A stretch of 64,000 nucleotides of DNA from Annona cherimola (taxonomy: Eukaryota > Streptophyta > Magnoliopsida > Magnoliales > Annonaceae), in contig CM059971.1 in the NCBI GenBank assembly GCA_030490835.1, positions 102,428,095 to 102,492,094 on the forward strand. The letters are read 5' to 3'. Numbering within the stretch: the stretch's first letter is position 1; the number at the start of each line of letters is the position of its first letter. Made by a program: the position numbers and the translations under genes. Of this stretch, positions 35,069-46,925 are shown one piece after another. The notes below the pieces were generated by a model. That model had not been told where the DNA came from. It worked only from the letters and a program-made list of their open reading frames with translations, and did no database searches.

Positions 35069-38000
35069 TCAAACGGCTGGTGTGTTGATTTCCAAGCGCG
35101 AGTTACTCACATTGCCATGTCCATGAAGCTTTGAAGAATCGAAGCTTTGGTGGTCCACAACTTGATCATGGGAATGATGTTGCGGAGAAGCAGGAGATAC
35201 AGATGGGCGGCTATTGGAATACCATGTAGACCAAAAAAGATAGTTAAAGAAATTGATGGTGCTGAGGGCAGCAAGCAACCAGTAGAAAAGGTCTAGCCTA
35301 TCCTTGTTGAGGTCATTGTCACTCAGCCACCCAGCATGATCATTTGATCCCCTTGAGGTGATTTTGTTCACAAGAGACACCAGCAAGGAGCTCAAGAAGA
35401 ACCCAAATGAGTACGAGCAGTAGGTCATGGCTGTTAGGAAGGATTGCATCCCAGACGTTGACTGTTTGTAGAAGAATTCAATCAACCCCACTGCTGTGAA
35501 CATCTCCGATACCCCAAATATAAGAAACTGGGGTGCGATCCAGAAGATGGAGAGAACGTCTTCCTTTGAGGTTTTTGCCACCTCCCTTCTCTTCTTCTCC
35601 ACAAGAGCTGCTGACACCATCGAGAAGGTGGCAGTGAAGAGGCCCACACCGACGCGTTGGAGGGGAGAGATGCCGGTCACGGTGCCCGTGGCCTTGCGCA
35701 TGAAGGGAACCAATGTGGTTTCGTACAAAGGGACAAGGAAGATGAGAATGATGTATGGTATGGATTGGAGGGAGGCTGGTGGTATTTGAAGGTGGCTAGT
35801 GAGATGGGTGTCCATAGATCTTGCTTGCTGTACAGAGAATGTTTGAAGCTGGGCCAGGATTGTGTTGAAGATGATGGTGCAGGCGAAAATGGGAGTAACA
35901 GAGAGTAACATCTTCACCTGCTCGACCTGCGCCACCGTGCATAATCTCCAAGGACTTTCATTCATATCACCTCCTTCACCTTCAACTCTGTAGCATGCCT
36001 TATTCAAGAATCTGAAAAACATCAGACATCGATGAAAAGGATGTTATATTTATAAATTAATATGCTAACGGATGAAGACATGACACTAGAACCCCCCTCA
36101 AAAAAAAAAAAAAAAAAGAAGAAAAAAAAAAAGAAAAGAAAGAAAAACTGGTATGATGATTATTGAAATATGTTCTAGAATGTCGAAAAGATATGATTAA
36201 TTTACAATGGAATAGATAAAATTCATTGAAACAGTTGATCTTATTTCAAAGAGAGTAAAGGTAGTTGAAAACACGTTATCATGATCTAAATAAGTATCGG
36301 TAACTTACCCTAGTAAATCTCACCAAAAAAAAAAAAAACTTGCCCTTGGAAATATATTTGCTAAACAACAAACATCTAAAATTCAAAATGTTATAATACC
36401 TATTTTATAAAAATAAAATAAATAAGAGAGGAGGAAAGAATGAAAAGGTAAGAGAAATTAAGGCGGGTCTAAAATTCTGATGATCAAATCGAGATTTGAA
36501 TCTTTTCAAAGATTTTACATATCAACTCGTAATCTTTATTAGTGGGGCGATAATTTTTTGAAATCATTGCTGATACGAACCCAAATCTTTCTGTGTATAT
36601 GCTAAGTGATCTAATTAAGCATTAATTTAACATTAGGTATGCTAGATGTGCACCTAAATTTCTGACTGAGGTGGTCTCCTGAATTAGAAGAGGGTTCAAG
36701 CCCGTTGGTTGCCACCATATGGTCGACGGTGTCATTGCGACACCCGTGAATCATCTCTAAATTAGAAGCGCTGACTTGCTTTCTTTTGGTGATTGCAGCC
36801 ACAAAGACCTGCAAAAATCATAAATTAAACAAGTTCCATTTGTCATCATTGTCTACATATGCGTATTATCCCCAGCTGATTAGTGAGAGAAAATAAAGTA
36901 AAGTAAATTCCAATCAAATCCAAGTAGACATTACACTAAAAGTGTAATAATTGGTGCCACGTAAAAAAAAAAAAAACACACTAATGTCCTTACAAAAATG
37001 AAATTCGCCAAAATATAATGATATACATTAGATGTTCAAAGCTTTCTGAAGACCACAAGGAATGAGTGGTCATTTGAAGAATCTCCTCCCAATAAAGCAA
37101 ATCGATGCCCTGAGGTACGACAGTCTATCCAAAAACTAGATATTTAAAATAACTTCAATGGGAATTTTTTATTTTTAAAAAAACCTTTCAAAATTACATA
37201 ACACAAAACCTAACTCCCATATACAAGAAAATCCCCATAATCCGTAAGTGTCATGACTGGCTCCAAATCACTACAACAAAAAATGTTAATGGTACAAAAT
37301 TCAGTGTCTCATTTGTTGCTAATGGGTGTAAGTAACAATCCGAAAGGGGTAAAATGGTTTCCACTTTTGCCTTGGATGCTACAGATCAGAAGAAATTATA
37401 TACATACTTTATTATTATTATTATTGTTATTCTTAATTTATTTTCCTTCTGTGTGACCTATGTAGTAGTAGAATGCAAGGCAAAACTTCCCGAAATTCCA
37501 AAAGAAATTAAAAGAAGAAGACCACCAAAAGAAGTAATTAGTGTGTATATGTTACTTGAGCAATTGGAGTGAAGATGGTTCCTTGAGGAGGCTTGTTTCT
37601 GTAAAAAAGGATGCCAGAGATGAAGCTGATAAGTCCAACTGCCATGGCTGCTGCTGAGACGCCAAAGCCGACGTCCATCCCTGAGCGTGTCTGAACCCAG
37701 ACGAGGAGGGTGAGGGCGATGAGCTCTCCAACACAGAAACTGAAGTAGGCGACATTGAAGTATGAAGAGAGCTTGTTTGATTGCTTTGGGTCTTCGATGC
37801 TGAACTGATCAGCGCCATGGGATATTATATTAGGCTTGAGGCAGCCGCTCCCCAGAGCCACCAAATAGAGAGCCAGGTAGAATATCAAGGCCTTGAAGCC
37901 TTTGGGTTCAACGCACGGCTGCGGTTGATCAGTCATCATGTTGCAATGTGGGGGCCTTAGTTGAGGGAGATGAGCTTGGACTGACAGTAGTATGAAGCCC

Positions 38001-38622
38001 TGAAATCAATGAAATACCAACAAGCTAGCTATAAGAGGGCTTTTCATGCATGATTCTTAGCTAGGAAAGAAATCAATTTAAATTCTTTCATAGTCCCGTA
38101 TATATGATTCAGACGACTAGCTAGCTACTTACAGAGAGTTCCACAAAACCAAAGATGAGCATAGTCCAAAAGCTGCCAAGGTAGGAGTCAGAGAGGAAGC
38201 CACCAAGCAGAGATAGGAGAAAGATGGTCCCTACGAAGTTGGTGACTGTGTTTGCTGATTTCGAAAGCGGGAAGTGCATTTCATTGAACACATACGTTAT
38301 GAGGTTGTTCCCGACTGCTGCAATTGCCATCATTTCAAATGCTTGAAGTCCTGATCATCAAACACACTTGTGTTACACCCATCAAGAAGAGGAGTAAGAG
38401 ATGGTCTACATCGGAAAATTAATGTTCCTAATGAAAACGGAAAAGAGATTAAAGGAAAGACTTCACAAAAACTGAGAGAGAGAGAAAGAGACCCAAAACA
38501 AAGATGGCAGCTCTCATTCCTCCATGCTTCTTGGTCTTGCAGGGTCTGCCTCTCCAATCAACTGAGATACCAACAGCAGAAATTAAATCTCCTTTGGAAT
38601 TCCGTCTTGTCTGGATATCCAT
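35069..38622 (-). CDS. NPF4.3: NRT1/PTR family (NPF4.3/4.4-like) transporter
   Basis: Membrane transporter of the POT/NPF superfamily with about twelve hydrophobic segments. Exons are 38622-38493, 38350-38133, 37999-37556, 36808-36654 and 36011-35069; phases match and the sum is 1890 nt (629 residues). Family motifs include GNNLITYVFNEMHFPLSKSA, TNFVGT.FLLSLLGGFLSD, LYLVALGSGCLKPNIISHGA, LNTILAQLQTFSVQQ-like and FGVSEMFTAVGLIEFFYKQ. Some NPF4 members move nitrate or abscisic acid; the substrate of the 4.3/4.4 branch is unclear to me. The TM1 motif ExxE[K/R] is absent (FEMMAIA at residues 48-54). The C-terminal tail is longer than I recall for the Arabidopsis proteins and His/Ser-rich. Exon 1 ends at an unusual but GT-containing donor. 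Confidence 0.95.
37270..37340. repeat. CACTA-like terminal fragment inside NPF intron 3
   Basis: CACTACAACAAAAAATG followed by GTTGCTAATGGGTG resembles the ends of plant CACTA elements, where CACTACAA is followed by TTTAGCAAC-like repeats. Only one end is seen. Confidence 0.4.
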
Positions 38623-38691
38623 ACTCTCCTTTTCTCCCTCTCCCTTCCCAAAGCCAATTACTTTGGTGAGTTTTCTTCTAGTCGAAGAAGT

Positions 38692-38700
38692 AATTTATAA
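38692..38700 (-). promoter_or_regulatory. possible TATA box of the NPF gene
   Basis: Minus-strand ATTATAAATTA lies about 75 bases upstream of the start codon, directly before a 58-bp CT tract (as read on the transcript strand). Position is compatible with a short leader; not proven. Confidence 0.4.
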
Positions 38701-38714
38701 TACTACTTGCACAC

Positions 38715-38718
<4 letters not shown>

Positions 38719-38776
<58 letters not shown>
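38719..38776. repeat. (AG)29 microsatellite upstream of the NPF gene
   Basis: An uninterrupted run of 29 AG units, CT on the gene strand, about 100 bases upstream of the start codon. Such tracts are common in plant leaders and promoters and are length-variable. Confidence 0.97.
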
Positions 38777-38779
<3 letters not shown>

Positions 38780-39015
38780 TGATTGGATTTCAACTGTGGT
38801 GGGTAGTGCTGGCCACTGTACAAGGGTCAGAGCTTGCTGTGGGTTTTTTTCTCTCACTCTTGGACCCTCTGAGGATGGCCTCCCAGAATACCATGTAGGC
38901 GTACAAGATCTCGTCTATTCTTTTCTACTGGACATTAATTTATTCCTGCTGCTGCTAATAATAACAACAACAATATGACGATACATGGAAGGTCGATGTA
39001 CCCACCGCATAAACT

Positions 39016-39048
<33 letters not shown>

Positions 39049-41077
39049 GCCAAAGTTGTTGCTATCGACCTCTGATGCATGGCGTAAGATCATCTGCACA
39101 CTTCCATCTTGACAATGCACTTTGTCGTCAGTTGCAGAGGTTGGAAATTCACTGGCACATTCCACTGCCAGACCGGCCGTCTAACTTTTTCAATACATTT
39201 TCAACTGCGCTTAGTTTTTCTTTTTTTCCCCGAAGGGACTTTTTTAATTGTTAATATTAGTTTTTGTCCCCAAAAGGACATCAGTTAGCATATTATTGCC
39301 AAAAGCTTAGTATAACGTAAGCTTTATTTTAATTATTAACTCTACTGGAACTCTAACGGCATATATAGATCGAACACTAGAAAAAATATATATTCTTGGC
39401 AAAAAAATTTCAGTATTAATGTTATTGTCAATCATCATAAATTTCCTCCCAAGATTGTTGACATCCATATTAGCAATAATTTTGCTTGCCCACTACACGA
39501 AAAACTGCGATTAGCAATACACGTTACTCCGGCTGTATATTAAATTTTTTTTATATTTTCTTTGACATCTTAATTTTTTTTTTTTTGCATTTTCTATTCT
39601 TATTTTTATGTTCAAATTTTTTTTTACATAAATACTTCTATTTATTTTTACTTTATCTTTATTATGTTACACTAGTTTCATATTTTTTAAAATACTATCT
39701 TTTTTTGGTTTCATCTTCACTCACACTACAAATTGAACCTTACAACTCCTCCATTGCTGTAAGTTTATTACAGAATATTTTAGCATATATATATATTTGT
39801 AAAACTATAGTGGAAAAGAACAGAGTTTTATGAAAATACGTAGTTTATTATAGCTAGAAGTGATATTTTGCAAGCATAAATGTGATGAATTTAACATTTA
39901 CTTTTTTATTATTTTTAATGTTATTTTCCCATTCTTAATACAAGCCCCGGTCCTCATTCAGTGGCTTCATTCAAATCCTATTGAATTGGATGCTTTTTAG
40001 CACGACATAAGCGCTATCGATCACTACTTATCCTGAAAGCTAATATATATATTTTTTTTGGTTGGAAAGTAAGCCAACAAAATCCGAAATATGGAGAATC
40101 AAACAAAGCCGTGTTACTCCACGAGTTTTGCGCAGACGTTCGGGCCCTGCTGTCTGCTGGTAAAACACGTGCACGTGTGTCTGACGACTACCAATCATAG
40201 CATTAACTGTATTAATATTACTTAAATATCTAGCCGTCGTCCGTATCCATCCTCACATGGGTACGCCGTACATGCATCACATGCCCAGCTGGCCATTGGC
40301 CAGCCGCACCTGACGTTGTGAAAGTACATCTATTATGTGTGTGTGTGTGATTTTTTTTTTTTTTTTTTAATATTGTTTTCCCTGGAAGAAACCAGGCGTA
40401 CGTATTAATGGGTCACTAATTGGACCTATATTGACCCATGTTGCTGAAAGATTAATCAATAATCTGACTTGCTAATCACTCCGTAGCCAGGCACCATAAT
40501 CATATTGGGTCTTGGCCTGCTAGTTAGCCCGAAGACCATAACGTGGCCCTGTTCACTTAGAACGATTCACAGTGGGGAACCTTTGTTTTGCTTCATGTGT
40601 GTGGGGTGGGATTACGGTTTCCAAAGCTAATAATTATCTCTTAACAATTCTATTTTTTCAACTTTACCCTATATTTCGATTATTTTTCTTATCAACTACT
40701 ATCCAATAATATGTTTATTCTAATTTTATCCTTGTGATTTCGTATCAATTACGTATTTATCAAAATATTCTTTTTTTTTATTTCTCATCTCATCCTACAA
40801 TCCTAAAAAATTTCAACAAAACAAACGTACTGTTGGTTTAAGCTAGGGTCATTTGCACCCTTTTATATGATGTGTTCCATCCATTTATGTTATTATTTAT
40901 TTAATAATATTATATTACTTAAAATCATTTTAAATCCAAATTTTGTGTGGGCCACGTATAAAATAAATATTTAATGGGTTTATGTCCACTTGTAAATTTT
41001 ACTAGCAGCTGTTCAATGTCTATTTTCAAATCAATATAATATATTTATAATTAAACACCATATGTTAAAAGAGATTT
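38777..41077. other. intergenic, NPF upstream region
   Basis: Includes CACTA-like words at about 39492 (CACTACACGAAAAACTG, then GATTAGCAATAC), T-rich tracts, and a Tourist-like MITE at 40574-40830. No supported gene. Confidence 0.5.
40574..40830. mobile_element. Tourist-like MITE, degenerate
   Basis: GGGGAACCTTTGTTTTGC at the left and AACAAACGTAC at the right, with a body like the 13158 copy (AACTTTACCCTATATTTCG). Confidence 0.55.
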
Positions 41078-41395
41078 GATCCTATGCGGCCGGCTGCATG
41101 GGACCCCTCATGCGTTCGACTGTGGGACCCATTTTTTATTTTTTTTATAAATATGTAGAACTATGTGTATTTAACTTATAAATCGAGTTTTACCATTTTG
41201 GATGTTTTTAAGTATTTTTTATTTTAAAACACAGTGGCATTTTTTATAATTTCTAACTCAGAAAATTGCAAAAATATCACTGTGTTTAAAAATAAAAAAT
41301 ATTTAAAAGCAATAAAAAATGATAAATTTTAGTTTATAAGTTAAATACACGTGGCCGGATGCATGGGGGTCTCATGCGGCCAGCCACATAAGATC
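41078..41395. mobile_element. foldback element, family F2
   Basis: The left arm GATCCTATGCGGCCGGCTGC and the inverse of the right arm, GATCTTATGTGGCTGGCCGC, pair. The interior CACAGTGGCATTTTT pairs with AAATATCACTGTG. Arms start GATC(C/T)TATG like the F2 copy at 17619-17949, so both belong to one family. Confidence 0.75.
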
Positions 41396-41729
41396 ACCCC
41401 TCATGTTAAAAATAATAGATAGAATGGCGATGCAGGAGACTCTTAATGGTGCCTAAACCTCTCGACCTGGCGAGACCAACTAAGACCCAAGCTTTTGATT
41501 AGCTCATGCCTTGCAGTAAACTACAAAGCATCAACTAAGTCATTACCCTTAAGAGGAAATCCCTTCTTATGGCTTCTGTTTTGCTTGTTGTCTCTTGTAT
41601 AGCCAGGTTCCAGATAACCTATACATGTGGATTGACATCAGTCCGCTTATGAAACTACATGAAATGAGATTAGGTACATGATGCCTATCAAGTAACCATC
41701 TATAATTTGCTTTTTACACCATCATCACT
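41396..41729. other. intergenic
   Basis: No gene or clear repeat found; moderately less AT-rich and continuous with the coding-like fragment that follows. Confidence 0.45.
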
Positions 41730-41965
41730 GAAGAGCACCTACCCCTGCAAAATTACCATACAGTATCTGATAATACCACGTTGTATCAACCACTGCATAG
41801 AGAGTAGTTAGAAGAGTAGAAGGGATCAAACTCCAAAAATTGAAGACCTCCATATTGTGTTTCCATTGCCTTATCTCCTCCTTTCCTTCATTCCTTGTAA
41901 CGCAAAGTCATTCTCCAACATCACTATCCTCTAGGAATGCCTTGCACAGTTGCACTTCCTTTTGT
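41730..41965 (-). pseudogene. decayed coding fragment, family not recognised
   Basis: Read on the minus strand, one frame runs for about 70 codons with a single TGA. It includes VQLCKAFLEDSDVGE, then RNEGKEEIRQWKHNMEVFNF, then WSLIPSTLLTTLYAVVDTTW and YYQILYGNFAG. Composition is protein-like, with a hydrophobic stretch and aromatic residues, and it ends at a TTTGCAG-like junction. It may be an exon of a processed or fragmented gene copy. I do not recognise the family. Confidence 0.35.
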
Positions 41966-42954
41966 CACATAGTGAGCAATTTCTATGGTTTTTCAGAATT
42001 TCTTTTATGTTAGTTTTTCAAAAAATATTGAAACCTATGGAAAATTTCCTTTGACATGATAAATGGGTAATTATTCAATGTTTAATGCAAGCACGGAGGC
42101 TTTTATTTATCGTTATAATACAACATCTCATCATTTCATATTACAATCAGGTTTACCACTTACATAGGAGACTACAAGTTCTTATCTATCTACAAGAGAA
42201 ACAACAAGTTCAATCTACCTTTAAAGGAGACAATAAGCTCTCATCCATACACAACAAAGACTCTATGCGTATCCTTAATTTTAAATTATGAAATAATTTT
42301 TAAAAAATAAAATATTTATCATTTCCATGTATATTTATTTATAATTCTTAAAATTATATGTATTGTAAATTTTTACATGCTATATTTACACTAAACATTT
42401 TTTCAAAAGTTTTATTAGTTATACATTGACTTTAAAAGATGCCATTTATAATAATCATTTAGATTTAAAAAATATATTTAAAATTTAAAAATCAAAAGTA
42501 CGTATGGATCCTCGATGCTTACAGTTAGTAATGAATTATTACCCTAAAAAAGACTCTCCGTCTCCCTTTTATTAAATGCCCGTGAATTTAGACTTCATTA
42601 AATGGATTCCATAAATGTTGTAAATGGGGCCTACTTGAGCTAGCTAAATATTTGTTTAAATGTTGAATCGATTTTAAGTGAACCCTTCCCCAATATATAT
42701 TGGCCATATATAATTTTTTTTGTTCGTATTGGCCATATATACTTAATATAAAGGACATTGATTGAGCTACTTACTTGTTTCATTTTTACCCAATTTATTA
42801 CGGCTTCAGTTCCTTATCTGAATACTCAGTAAGTCTCTGATGTTGACCACTGAGTTACATGCATGTTGTCTCCGCAGCTTATTTGATTTGTTATAAGTGC
42901 TATAATTGGTGAGTAGACATTTTTCCTTCGTGGTATTGTTTTGTTGTCGGCCAT
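41966..42954. other. intergenic, AT-rich
   Basis: No gene recognised. The short frame at 42085-42291 has no known motif. It contains imperfect repeated words (ACAAGTTC, CTATCTACAAGAGA). Confidence 0.45.
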
Positions 42955-42964
42955 GTCAACTTGT

Positions 42965-43080
42965 AATTAACTAGTGGCCAGATGCCAGTGGTAGCGCTTC
43001 CATAGATGAGGTGATGGTTCGACTCCTGCCTGCACTACAGGTATTCACTCTCTCCAAGTGTGAAGGTATACATAGATGTT
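42965..43080 (+). mobile_element. probable tRNA-derived SINE
   Basis: AGTGGCCAGATGCCAGTGG followed by TAGCGC resembles a pol III A box, and GGTTCGACTCC at 43016-43026 matches the B box consensus, about 33 bases downstream. The region does not fold into a full tRNA cloverleaf, and the order is typical of plant SINE heads. The 3' end is not defined. Confidence 0.45.
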
Positions 43081-44334
43081 CTTCCTGAGAATGCAGATAT
43101 TTATAGAAAAATTCGTCCATAATGTAAGAGTTGTCAAAAGACTAGTGGCTAGATTTTTTAAGATTCCTTCAGCTATGTACCGTTCATCTTGGCCTCCTGG
43201 CACTGAAGCATAACTGAAGACAAGCAAGTTACAGATGCAATATTCGGGACTAGCTTGCAAGTGAATCCCCCTTCTGTTAACCCTTTCAATTTTCATACCT
43301 ACATGAAGAATTCGCTTCATCCATAATACTTTTAGTATTTTTTATGTTATTATAAAACCTCATCATTTATATAATATCTCCGTGTATGAATTAAATTTAA
43401 AAATTATAGAAATTAAGCATAATAAAAAGTTTGATGTTGAATATCAATTTTAAAATTGTATTTTTCAACACCTAAACCCTCAAAAATATCAGTAATAGCT
43501 GAATAAATGATTCCATAAACTATTATTACATTCTAATATATATATATATATATATGGATGAATCTAAGCATTTTTCATATTCTACAATAAATATATATAT
43601 ATATGTTTTTTCTTCATACACTTGTTTACCTAAGTGTATTTAATATATAAATTAAATTTTACCATTTTTGTATATGTATATATATATTTTTAAAAATTTT
43701 AAACATCTATGTGTATATATGTATTTAAAATACCCCTATTTTTAAAAAACCTCAAAAAATATATTTTTTGAGACATATCCATAAATGGTAAAACTTGGTT
43801 TATACATTAAATACACCTAGAAAATGTTATGAAGAAAAAACAAAAAAAAGTATTTTAAATAGATTTTTTAAGATGAGCTAAGCACCCAGACTAACAGGAT
43901 CATTTTTGTATATTTAAGTAAATGCATTCTATAGGCATCTTTGATTTAGATGAAACTCAATTTTATAGCTAAACAAATTATGTGAAATATAATAAATGAA
44001 GTAGATTTTATATCAATCAACAAAGTAAAAAATGGATGAAGTTACATAAAATTACTTTTATATACAGCTATATTTGCAATAAAAAAATTAATCCATTAAA
44101 CTTTTCCCCTCAGCTTATAGCAATCAACATGCAATGAAATTTTTTCATTTCAAATTGTTAAACAGCAACAAAAATTTTCATTGCAATTGCTCAATTTTGT
44201 TGTATCTTACACTCAAGATCTCAATGGGTTGAACCAATTCCGCAGTTTTGTTTTATCTTATGGCATATAAATTTTTTTGTTTAACATGTCTTGTTTAATT
44301 AAAGTGTAAAACATCAACTTAAAAGATGCTAGAG
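43081..44334. other. intergenic: family D copy and a decayed foldback
   Basis: Family D core at 43425-43620 (TATCAATTTTAAAATTGTA, TTTTTCAACACCTAAACC). From about 43610 to 43905 a decayed F1 foldback ends in CCCAGACTAACAGGATC. No gene. Confidence 0.55.
43425..43620. repeat. AT-rich dispersed family D copy
   Basis: Clear core followed by AATAAATGATTCCATAAAC, TATTATTACATTCTAATAT and a TA microsatellite, in the order of the other copies. Confidence 0.6.
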
Positions 44335-44622
44335 AATTGACCCCGGTAGCTCGGACTAAGCAAATGTCTTACTTATCCTACTTTAAAAAATTCATTTATA
44401 ATACTTTTTTATTTTTTCTTCATACACTTATTTATCAAAGTGTTTTTAAAATATAAATTAAGTTTTACCATTTTTGTATATGTATATATAAACATATCCA
44501 AAAATGGTAAAACTTAGTTTATATGTTAAATACACTTAGATAAATAAGCGTGTGAAAAATAAAAAAAAAAGATGTAAATAAATTTTTGAAGGTGTTGTTT
44601 AGCCTAAGCTAACAGGAACATT
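44335..44622. mobile_element. foldback element, family F1
   Basis: The left arm GGACTAAGCAAATGTCTTAC and the right arm TTTAGCCTAAGCTAACAGGA are degenerate inverses. The inner segments AGTTTTACCATTTTTGTATA and AAAAATGGTAAAACTTAGTT pair closely. Confidence 0.65.
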
Positions 44623-46434
44623 CCTCAAGATGATATTTCAAATTCATACAGTATAAATATTCTTGCTATATATGTATATATTATAAATTATTAAAATATT
44701 TTAAGATATTTATGAGTGGATTTAGCTCGTTTTCTCGTGATTATAAATATTTTAAAGAAAGTATGATCTATTTAGTATTTTAATCAGAATGATTTTTAAT
44801 TGCATGGTAAAATAAATAAAGTTGAATAAAACTAGCAAACTGATTATTAATTTTATAATCAATGAGATGACATGGTTGAAATCTTTAGTGGTGTTTAAAC
44901 GTGGAAGTATTTGCCTTTAAGTTTTAAGTAATTTGTCAATCAAAAAAAAAAGTTTTAAGTAGTTTGATAGAAGCTCGAGTAATCATGAATAAGTTGTGGT
45001 CTGAAAGCTTTTTTTTTTTTTGGAAATAGTTTATTTGGGGCCATTGAGGTTATTTTGTAACATGTGAGGGTTCATTTGGCAATACACGTAGGTAAGAAGT
45101 AAACTTTTATATCTTTCCTTAGGTACTTTTCGAAAAATAATTTGACATTTGACATTTTAACTACTTGGTTATATTACTTTTTTTTAATTTACTCCTCTAT
45201 TTCAATTATTTATTTTATAATTATCCTATTTATTTCTGCTTGGCACCAATTATATCATATCAATCTCGCACTTCTTAAAAATGCTCTCTTCTCAATCTCC
45301 TCACCAGTCACTACTCATGTTATGAAACAATGTGTTAGTTATTCATTTTTTATTCATTTTATTTGAACGGCTATGATCCAGTTAGTTTGGAACTTTTGTT
45401 ATTCAAGACACATATTTTTTAAATTTTTTGTGAAACTATGAAATTTAGTTTATATATTTTTTGATAAAATGTTAGTATATTTAATTCTTGTATCAAATTA
45501 TACAATTTTTAAATATGTATATATTTTTTTGATTTTAAAAATTAATATTTCTAGGATAAAATTAATTAAATACCCTCTAAGACCGTTAATTTTTGAAATT
45601 TATAAAAAAAATATATACACATCCAAAGATTGTCAAATTCGGTATAAGATAAATATATTTTAGCCCTATAGTTTTATGAAAAAATACACCTATATGCCCG
45701 GACTTAGTATAGGAGATTGGATCTCCTATTTAAAATAGTGTAATATACGTTGAAAATTGCAATTATTTTAAAATATATTCTATAATGCATCTAATTCGAC
45801 ATAAAAAATTTGACAAATTACATGTGTTGCTGAGTGATTATAATTTATCTGGTATATTATGATTATTTTATGGTAATTTTTTTTTAAATTTCCTAAGAAA
45901 ACATAACACATTCGATATAATGGATGGTTTATATTTCAAGAATCAACTTAATGGGTCTGAACTAAGCATTTACAATCTTAGAGAAATCTGTAAATGTTTC
46001 TAAAGAAAATTTATTTTGTCGTCTGACCTTGGTATTAGTGAAGTGCAATCGAGAATGTTGGGGCGTTGGTCAAGGCGTTGTCCGATATGGAAGAGACCGT
46101 GTACCATATCCATCCTCCAATTCCTCTGTGAATCCATCGCATCTAGTCGCATATAAGCGGGTCCAATTCACACAGCTTTACCATATATGACATTCCAGGG
46201 GATTTGATTTTTTTTTAAAAATGTAATAGGAACTAGTTTTAACATTTTTAGAAATCTTCATTACTACTACTACTATTATTATTATTATTATTCATACTCT
46301 TAAATTTTGTAACTTTTTCAATAAAGAACTTATTTTATGATATTCTTTATCTACTGCATTGTTTTACAGGAAATGGGATATCCTAGTTAAGGTGTTGCCG
46401 GCTACAAATTACCTCATATTTATGATAAAATTAA
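44623..46434. other. intergenic, AT-rich
   Basis: From 45068 (GGGTTCATTTGG) to about 45345 the sequence resembles a decayed Tourist-like MITE without a clear right end. No gene. Confidence 0.45.
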
Positions 46435-46925
46435 GTGTTTTTTTCAAATATACCTACTACTTTTGACCCTAATCCCAGATATACCTACTTCATTTAGAAA
46501 TCTCAGATATATTTACTACGTTTGCATATATTCTCAAAAATGCTCACTCTGTTAAGCCGTTAAGTTAATGGTCATCCGTTTAAGAGTTGGTTATATATTC
46601 CTAAATACCAAAAATACCCTTAGTGTAAAATAATAAAAGATAAAATAAAATGAAATGAAAATAAAATTAGAGCTCTTCATATTTAAAACTCTTATGCAAT
46701 TAGGGTAACGGTGAGTTGTGATATTCAAAATTTTGAATCAAACCTTAAAGTTGATGGGCAAATTAGTAATTTCACAAATGGACTAATGAGGTTTATTAAC
46801 GTCTGTAACAGAGTTGACATTTTTGGGATTACATGCAAACTTAGTAGGTAGATTTGAGATTTTTAAAATATAATGAGCGTATTAAGAATTAAGGTCAAAA
46901 GTAGTGGATATATATAGGAAAAATA
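46435..46925. mobile_element. inverted-repeat element, about 490 bp
   Basis: Left ATATACCTACTACTTTTGACC-like text pairs, as the inverse of the right end, with ATATATCCACTACTTTTGACC-like text. The match continues through AATCTCAGATATA and GTTTGCATATA over more than 100 bases per arm. Long arms suggest a Mutator-type or foldback non-autonomous element. I could not fix the target duplication. Confidence 0.65.

Noticed and set aside
38504..38898. Frames reading through the AG microsatellite
   Set aside because: Arg-Glu runs are a product of the repeat; the region is the leader and upstream DNA of the minus-strand NPF gene.
42965..43040. A true tRNA gene
   Set aside because: A and B boxes are present but acceptor and anticodon stems do not pair, so a SINE head is more likely.
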